From: Ectothiorhodospiraceae bacterium
GTDB taxonomy: Bacteria > Pseudomonadota > Gammaproteobacteria > HK1
DNA length: 64,000 nucleotides
Direction of reading: 5' to 3'
Assembly: GCA_024234875.1 (NCBI GenBank)
Contig: JACKNM010000002.1
Span: 856,126 to 920,125, forward strand
Shown piece by piece: positions 60,273 to 64,000 of this stretch. The notes under the pieces are model-generated. The model saw nothing but the letters and a program-made list of their open reading frames with translations, ran no database searches and had not been told where the DNA came from. Numbering within the stretch: position 1 is the first letter of the stretch; the number at the start of each line of letters is the position of its first letter. The position numbers and the translations under genes are program-made.

Positions 60273-63200
60273 GTGAAGACCCTGCTCAAGATCGTCGCCG
60301 GCATCGTCGGCGTGGTGGTGGTGCTCATCGTCGCCGCCGTGATCATCGTGCCGATGGTGGTCGATCCGAACGACTACAAGACCGAGATCGCGCAGAAGGT
60401 GCGCGAGCAGACCGGCCGCGAGCTGATCATCAACGGCGACATCAAGCTCAGCGTCTTCCCCTGGCTCGGCGTGCGCCTCGGCGAGGTCCAACTCGGCAAT
60501 GCCGCCGGCTTCGCCCAGCCGTACTTCGCGAAGGTCGACGAGGCGACGGTGCGGGTCAAGCTGCTGCCGCTGCTCGGCAAGCAGGTCGAGATGGACACGG
60601 TGATGGTGCGCGGGCTCGACGTGAACCTCGCGCGCGCCCCCGACGGCAAGAGCAACTGGGACGACCTCGCCCGCTCCGGCGCCGAGAGCACCACCACCGG
60701 CAGTAGCTCGAGCGCCGGCGCGAGCGAGCCACCGGCCATTGCCGCGCTGGCCATCGGTGGTGTCGCCCTGCGCGACGCCTCGCTCACCTTCGCCGACGCC
60801 GGCGCGGGCTCGACCATCAAGGTCCAGAACCTCAACGCCGAGACCGGGCCGGTGGCCCTCGGGCGACCGGTCGATCTCTCGCTCGAGTTCGACGTCGAGG
60901 GCTTCATGCCCGACACCAAGGGCACGGTGAAGATTTCCGGCGCGGTCTCTCCGGACATGACCGGGGACAGCGTCTCGATTCAGGGCCTGTCCGCTCAGGC
61001 CGACCTGACCGGGCCGGCGCTGCCGGGGGGCAAGGCGAGCGTCACCGCCGGCGCCCGCACCGCGAATCTCGTCAGCTCCACGCAGCGGCTCGAGGTCGAG
61101 GGCCTCGAGGTCGCGACCACCGGGCTCGCGCTCGGCGGACCGGCCCTCGATCTGAAGGCGAGCGCCGGGCTCACCGGCGATCTCGCGAAACAGGTCTTCG
61201 ACCTGCGCTCGCTGCGGGCGGACGGCAAGGTCGCGGGCGACGGGATTCCCGGCGGTGCGGTGGAGTTCACGGCCGAGGGCAGCGCGCGCGCCGATCTGGC
61301 GACCGGGCTGGTCGCGGCACCCGGGCTCAAGGTCACGGTGCCAAGGCTCGCACTGGACAAGGTCACCGGCAGCATCGCGCTCAGCACCGATCTGGCGGCC
61401 AATCTGGGTGAGCGGCGATTCACCGCGAGCGGCCTCGCGATCGACGGGGACTTCAGCGGCGACGCCCTGCCCGGCGGCAAGCTCCCGCTCCGGCTGCGAG
61501 CCGACGCCGCGGTCGACCAGGGCAAGGACACGCTGACGCTCAGCGGGCTCACCATCGAGGCGGCGAAGCTGACCGGAACCGGCGAGATGACGGTGAGCGC
61601 GCTGTCCAGCGGCGCACCGGCGGTCGCCGGGCGCATCGCCATCGCCGATGCGAATCCACGTGCACTGCTCGCGCTGGCGGGACAGACGGCACCGGCGACC
61701 GCGGATCCGAAGGCGCTGTCGAAACTCTCGATTCGCACCGGCATCAAGGCCGACGCGAGGAGCGCGTCACTCGAGGATCTCGTCCTCACGCTCGACGGCG
61801 CGACCATCAAGGGCTCGGTCGCGGTGCCGGATCTGGCACGGCAGGCACTGGCGTTCGACCTCTCGGTCGACGATCTCGACGTCGACCGCTACCTGCCACC
61901 GCCGGCGGCCAGGCCAGCCGGTGGCGCCACCGCGGCAGCGAGCGCACCGGCCACACCCGGCGCGGCGGCGGCCGGGGCGGCCGGTCTGCCGATGGCGACG
62001 CTGCGCGCGCTCGACCTCGACGGCCGGTTCCGCGCCACCAAGCTCGGCGTGTCGGGGTTGAAGCTCGCGGGCGTCGACGTGACGCTGAAGGCGAAGAACG
62101 GGCGAATCGGGCTGAGTCCGCTCAAGGCGGGGCTCTACGGCGGGAGCTACGCCGGGAACATCGTCCTCGACGCGACCGGCGAGCAGGTGCGGGTCAATCT
62201 CGACGAGGCGATCGAGGGGGTGCGTGCCGGTGCGCTGCTCGCCGATCTCGGGATCAAGCCGGGCGTCGACCTGAGTGGCGCGAGCTCGCTACGGATCAAG
62301 GGCGCGGCGGTCGGCGACCCGGCGAAGCAGACCTACCGCGTCGACGGCCTCGCCGCGACCGTGGACCTCGCCGGCAAGGACTTCCCTGGCGGCAAGCTCG
62401 CCGGCTCGGTCAAGGGCGACGTCGACCTCGACCTCGGCAAGCAGACGCTGGCGTCGCCGAGCATCGCACTCGCCTTCGGCGGCTCGCAGGTGCTCGGCAA
62501 CATCAACGTGACCTCGCTGCTGTCCGCGCCGCAGTACCAGGCGAAGGTCTCGATGCCGACCTTCAACCCGCGCAACGTGCTGGCCGCACTCGGCCAGCCG
62601 CCGGTCAAGACGGCGGATCCGAAGGCGCTGGCCGCGGCGGAGCTCTCGGCCACGGTCAAGGGCTCGACCACCTCGGTCAGGCTCGACGATCTCGCGGTGC
62701 GGCTCGACCAGACGACGTTGAAGGGCTTCGTGGAGGTGAAGCGATTCGCGCCGCTCGCGGCCGCGTTCGACCTCGCGGTCGACGACATCGACGCCGACCG
62801 CTACCTGCCCCCGTCCGGCGGCGGCGGTGGCGGAGCCGCTGGCGGTGCCGGCGGCGGCAGCGCGCGTGCCGCCACGCCGGCGGCGGCGGCGCCGCTCATC
62901 CCCATCGACCTCGTGCGCTCACTCGACCTCGACGGCAAGCTCACCATCGGCTCGCTGCGAATCGCCAAGCTCAAGGTCTCCAACGTGAAGCTGGTGGCCA
63001 AGGGCAAGGACAAGCAGCTCGCGCTGCATCCGGTCGACGCCGCCCTCTACGGCGGCACCTACAGCGGCAACATCCGCATCGACGGGCGACCGAAGGTGCC
63101 GGTGCTGTCGGTCGACGAGAACCTCCAGGGGGTGCAGGCCGGCCCCCTGCTCAAGGACATGACCGGCAGCCAGACGCTGCGCGGCACGGCGAACTTCAGC

Positions 63201-63917
63201 GCCAAGCTGGGCACCAGGGGCGTCGACGAGGCGACGCTGCGACGCAATCTCGACGGCACCGTCGCCGCCCACTTCCGCGACGGGGCGATCGTCGGCGTCG
63301 ATCTCATCGCGCTGCTGTGCACCGGGCTCTCGGCGCTGGACTTCAAGAATCTCGACAAGCGCAGTCTCGGAAACCTCATCACCGGGGTCATCGGGCAGGC
63401 GATCGCCGACAAGCGCCAGCGCGACGGCGGCCAGGCGACGGGCAGCGGGCAGGAGACGAAGTTCGCCGAGCTGGTCGCCAATCTCGACGTGAAGGACGGG
63501 GTCGCACGCAACGACGATCTGGCGCTCAAGTCGCCTCTCGTCCGCGTCGGCGGCAGCGGCACCTTCGACCTGGTGCGCGAGCAGGCCGACTATCTCGCCC
63601 AGGTCGCCCTGGTCGCGAGCTGCAAGGGACAGGGCGGCCTCGATGCCGACCAGCTCTCGAAGATCCCGATCCCGGTGAAGGTCTCCGGGCCGTTCCAGAA
63701 GCTCAAGTACGAGCCGGACTTCCGTGGCGTGCTGGCGGCGCTCGGTGGCTCGCGGTCACGCTCGGGCACTGCGCCCACCGCCGGCGCCCCGGCGGCCGCT
63801 CCGGCACCGCCCACCCAGGCACCGGCACCGGCCCAGGCGCCGGCGCCAACCCCGCAGAAGCCCGAGGATGCCGTGAAGCAGATCCTCAAGGAAGGCCTCA
63901 AGGGACTGTTCAAGTAG
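60273..63917 (+). CDS. AsmA family protein, extra-long with repeated modules
   Basis: 1,214 residues, about twice the usual AsmA length, from a GTG with a strong GGAGGAG site. The N-terminus (MKTLLKIVAGIVGVVVVLIVAAVIIVPMVVDPNDYK) is the AsmA transmembrane anchor, followed by the AsmA domain (INGDIKLSVFPWLGVRLGEVQLGNAAGF). The middle repeats: (T)ADPKAL..., (S/A)FDL(S/A)VDD(L/I)D(V/A)DRYLPP and LDLDGK/RF... then LYGG(S/T)Y(A/S)GNI appear twice, about 900 nt apart (61.7-62.2 and 62.6-63.1 kb). A four-fold (A/D/G)(L/I/F)PGG motif marks further units. Gly/Ala- and Pro/Ala-rich linkers separate them. AsmA-family proteins are bridge-like lipid-transport candidates in the periplasm. It ends 2 nt before mutY. 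Confidence 0.92.
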   Translation: MKTLLKIVAGIVGVVVVLIVAAVIIVPMVVDPNDYKTEIAQKVREQTGRELIINGDIKLSVFPWLGVRLGEVQLGNAAGFAQPYFAKVDEATVRVKLLPLLGKQVEMDTVMVRGLDVNLARAPDGKSNWDDLARSGAESTTTGSSSSAGASEPPAIAALAIGGVALRDASLTFADAGAGSTIKVQNLNAETGPVALGRPVDLSLEFDVEGFMPDTKGTVKISGAVSPDMTGDSVSIQGLSAQADLTGPALPGGKASVTAGARTANLVSSTQRLEVEGLEVATTGLALGGPALDLKASAGLTGDLAKQVFDLRSLRADGKVAGDGIPGGAVEFTAEGSARADLATGLVAAPGLKVTVPRLALDKVTGSIALSTDLAANLGERRFTASGLAIDGDFSGDALPGGKLPLRLRADAAVDQGKDTLTLSGLTIEAAKLTGTGEMTVSALSSGAPAVAGRIAIADANPRALLALAGQTAPATADPKALSKLSIRTGIKADARSASLEDLVLTLDGATIKGSVAVPDLARQALAFDLSVDDLDVDRYLPPPAARPAGGATAAASAPATPGAAAAGAAGLPMATLRALDLDGRFRATKLGVSGLKLAGVDVTLKAKNGRIGLSPLKAGLYGGSYAGNIVLDATGEQVRVNLDEAIEGVRAGALLADLGIKPGVDLSGASSLRIKGAAVGDPAKQTYRVDGLAATVDLAGKDFPGGKLAGSVKGDVDLDLGKQTLASPSIALAFGGSQVLGNINVTSLLSAPQYQAKVSMPTFNPRNVLAALGQPPVKTADPKALAAAELSATVKGSTTSVRLDDLAVRLDQTTLKGFVEVKRFAPLAAAFDLAVDDIDADRYLPPSGGGGGGAAGGAGGGSARAATPAAAAPLIPIDLVRSLDLDGKLTIGSLRIAKLKVSNVKLVAKGKDKQLALHPVDAALYGGTYSGNIRIDGRPKVPVLSVDENLQGVQAGPLLKDMTGSQTLRGTANFSAKLGTRGVDEATLRRNLDGTVAAHFRDGAIVGVDLIALLCTGLSALDFKNLDKRSLGNLITGVIGQAIADKRQRDGGQATGSGQETKFAELVANLDVKDGVARNDDLALKSPLVRVGGSGTFDLVREQADYLAQVALVASCKGQGGLDADQLSKIPIPVKVSGPFQKLKYEPDFRGVLAALGGSRSRSGTAPTAGAPAAAPAPPTQAPAPAQAPAPTPQKPEDAVKQILKEGLKGLFK

Positions 63918-63919
63918 GC

Positions 63920-64000
63920 GTGGCGCCCGCGAGCTTCGCGAGCCGGCTGATCGCCTGGCACGATCGCTCGGGCCGGCACGACCTGCCCTGGCAACGCGAG
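63920..64000 (+). CDS. mutY: Adenine DNA glycosylase MutY, 3' part outside the window
   Basis: The last 27 codons of the window read VAPASFASRLIAWHDRSGRHDLPWQRE, matching the MutY N-terminus (a hydrophobic start followed by W..xxGRHDLPWQ). The HhH and Fe-S portions lie beyond the right edge. MutY removes adenine mispaired with 8-oxoguanine. The GTG is 2 nt after the asmA stop, and an asmA-mutY order is common in gammaproteobacteria. Confidence 0.85.
   Translation, partial: MAPASFASRLIAWHDRSGRHDLPWQRE

Overview
The window is a high-GC chromosomal segment, most likely from a gammaproteobacterium. The evidence is the mix of AlgZ/AlgR next to argH, a GlrK/GlrR (QseE/QseF-type) pair, a PhoP/PhoQ pair, Pil-Chp relatives, RF3 (prfC), rsmE, an FkpA/Mip-type FKBP and an asmA-mutY junction. 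No rRNA, tRNA, CRISPR array, integrase or intact insertion sequence was seen. Gene density is high, with many 1-20 nt overlaps, and spurious long open frames opposite the real genes are common because of the base composition.

Layout. 1-4.4 kb: 3' end of an amidase, a small RRM RNA-binding protein, and a MocR-type regulator coupled to an alpha/beta hydrolase. 4.4-8.9 kb (minus strand): a catabolic-looking run of creatininase-like, VanZ-like, PhzF-like, MmgE/PrpD and TauE/SafE genes. 8.9-9.25 kb: a gap holding a transposon-like inverted repeat. 9.25-16.9 kb: crotonase, a thioredoxin-like ferredoxin, GlrK/GlrR, a secreted EF-hand protein with a sigma-54 control region, an SDR, a PhyH dioxygenase and a DapA-family lyase. 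17-23.3 kb: NYN-LOTUS protein, nitroreductase, a Spy-like chaperone with its own two-component pair, and an Atm1-type ABC exporter. 23.6-26.4 kb: small secreted protein, PepSY protein, PhoP, PhoQ. 26.5-33.3 kb: Nudix hydrolase, LLM oxidoreductase, MBL hydrolase, a 752-residue secreted coiled-coil protein, an outer-membrane barrel and a PTP-like phosphatase. 33.4-36.9 kb: a Ser/Thr kinase fused to a cyclic-nucleotide domain, a cNMP-GAF-GAF protein and a small partner. 37-51.7 kb: SohB, BolA, ATP-grasp, DUF72, M16 peptidase, unknown secreted protein, truncated Ada, YadGH-type ABC exporter, RF3, lipoprotein, FKBP, RsmE. 51.7-58.5 kb (minus strand): algZ-algR-pilI-pilJ-chpA-like run. 58.8-64 kb: argH, a giant AsmA and the start of mutY.

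How the genes work together. The window is rich in envelope sensing: three canonical two-component systems, AlgZR, and a degenerate Pil-Chp module. The best regulatory finding is a complete-looking GlrR/sigma-54 promoter (two TGTC-N10-GACA-type sites, an IHF-like site, and a -24/-12 element with exact spacing) between glrR and the EF-hand gene. The most unusual protein set is the Pil-Chp relative, in which the CheA/ChpA-like protein keeps only a CheW-like domain and shows no histidine-kinase motifs. A cNMP-linked Ser/Thr kinase locus facing a phosphatase gene is a second candidate for new signalling biology.
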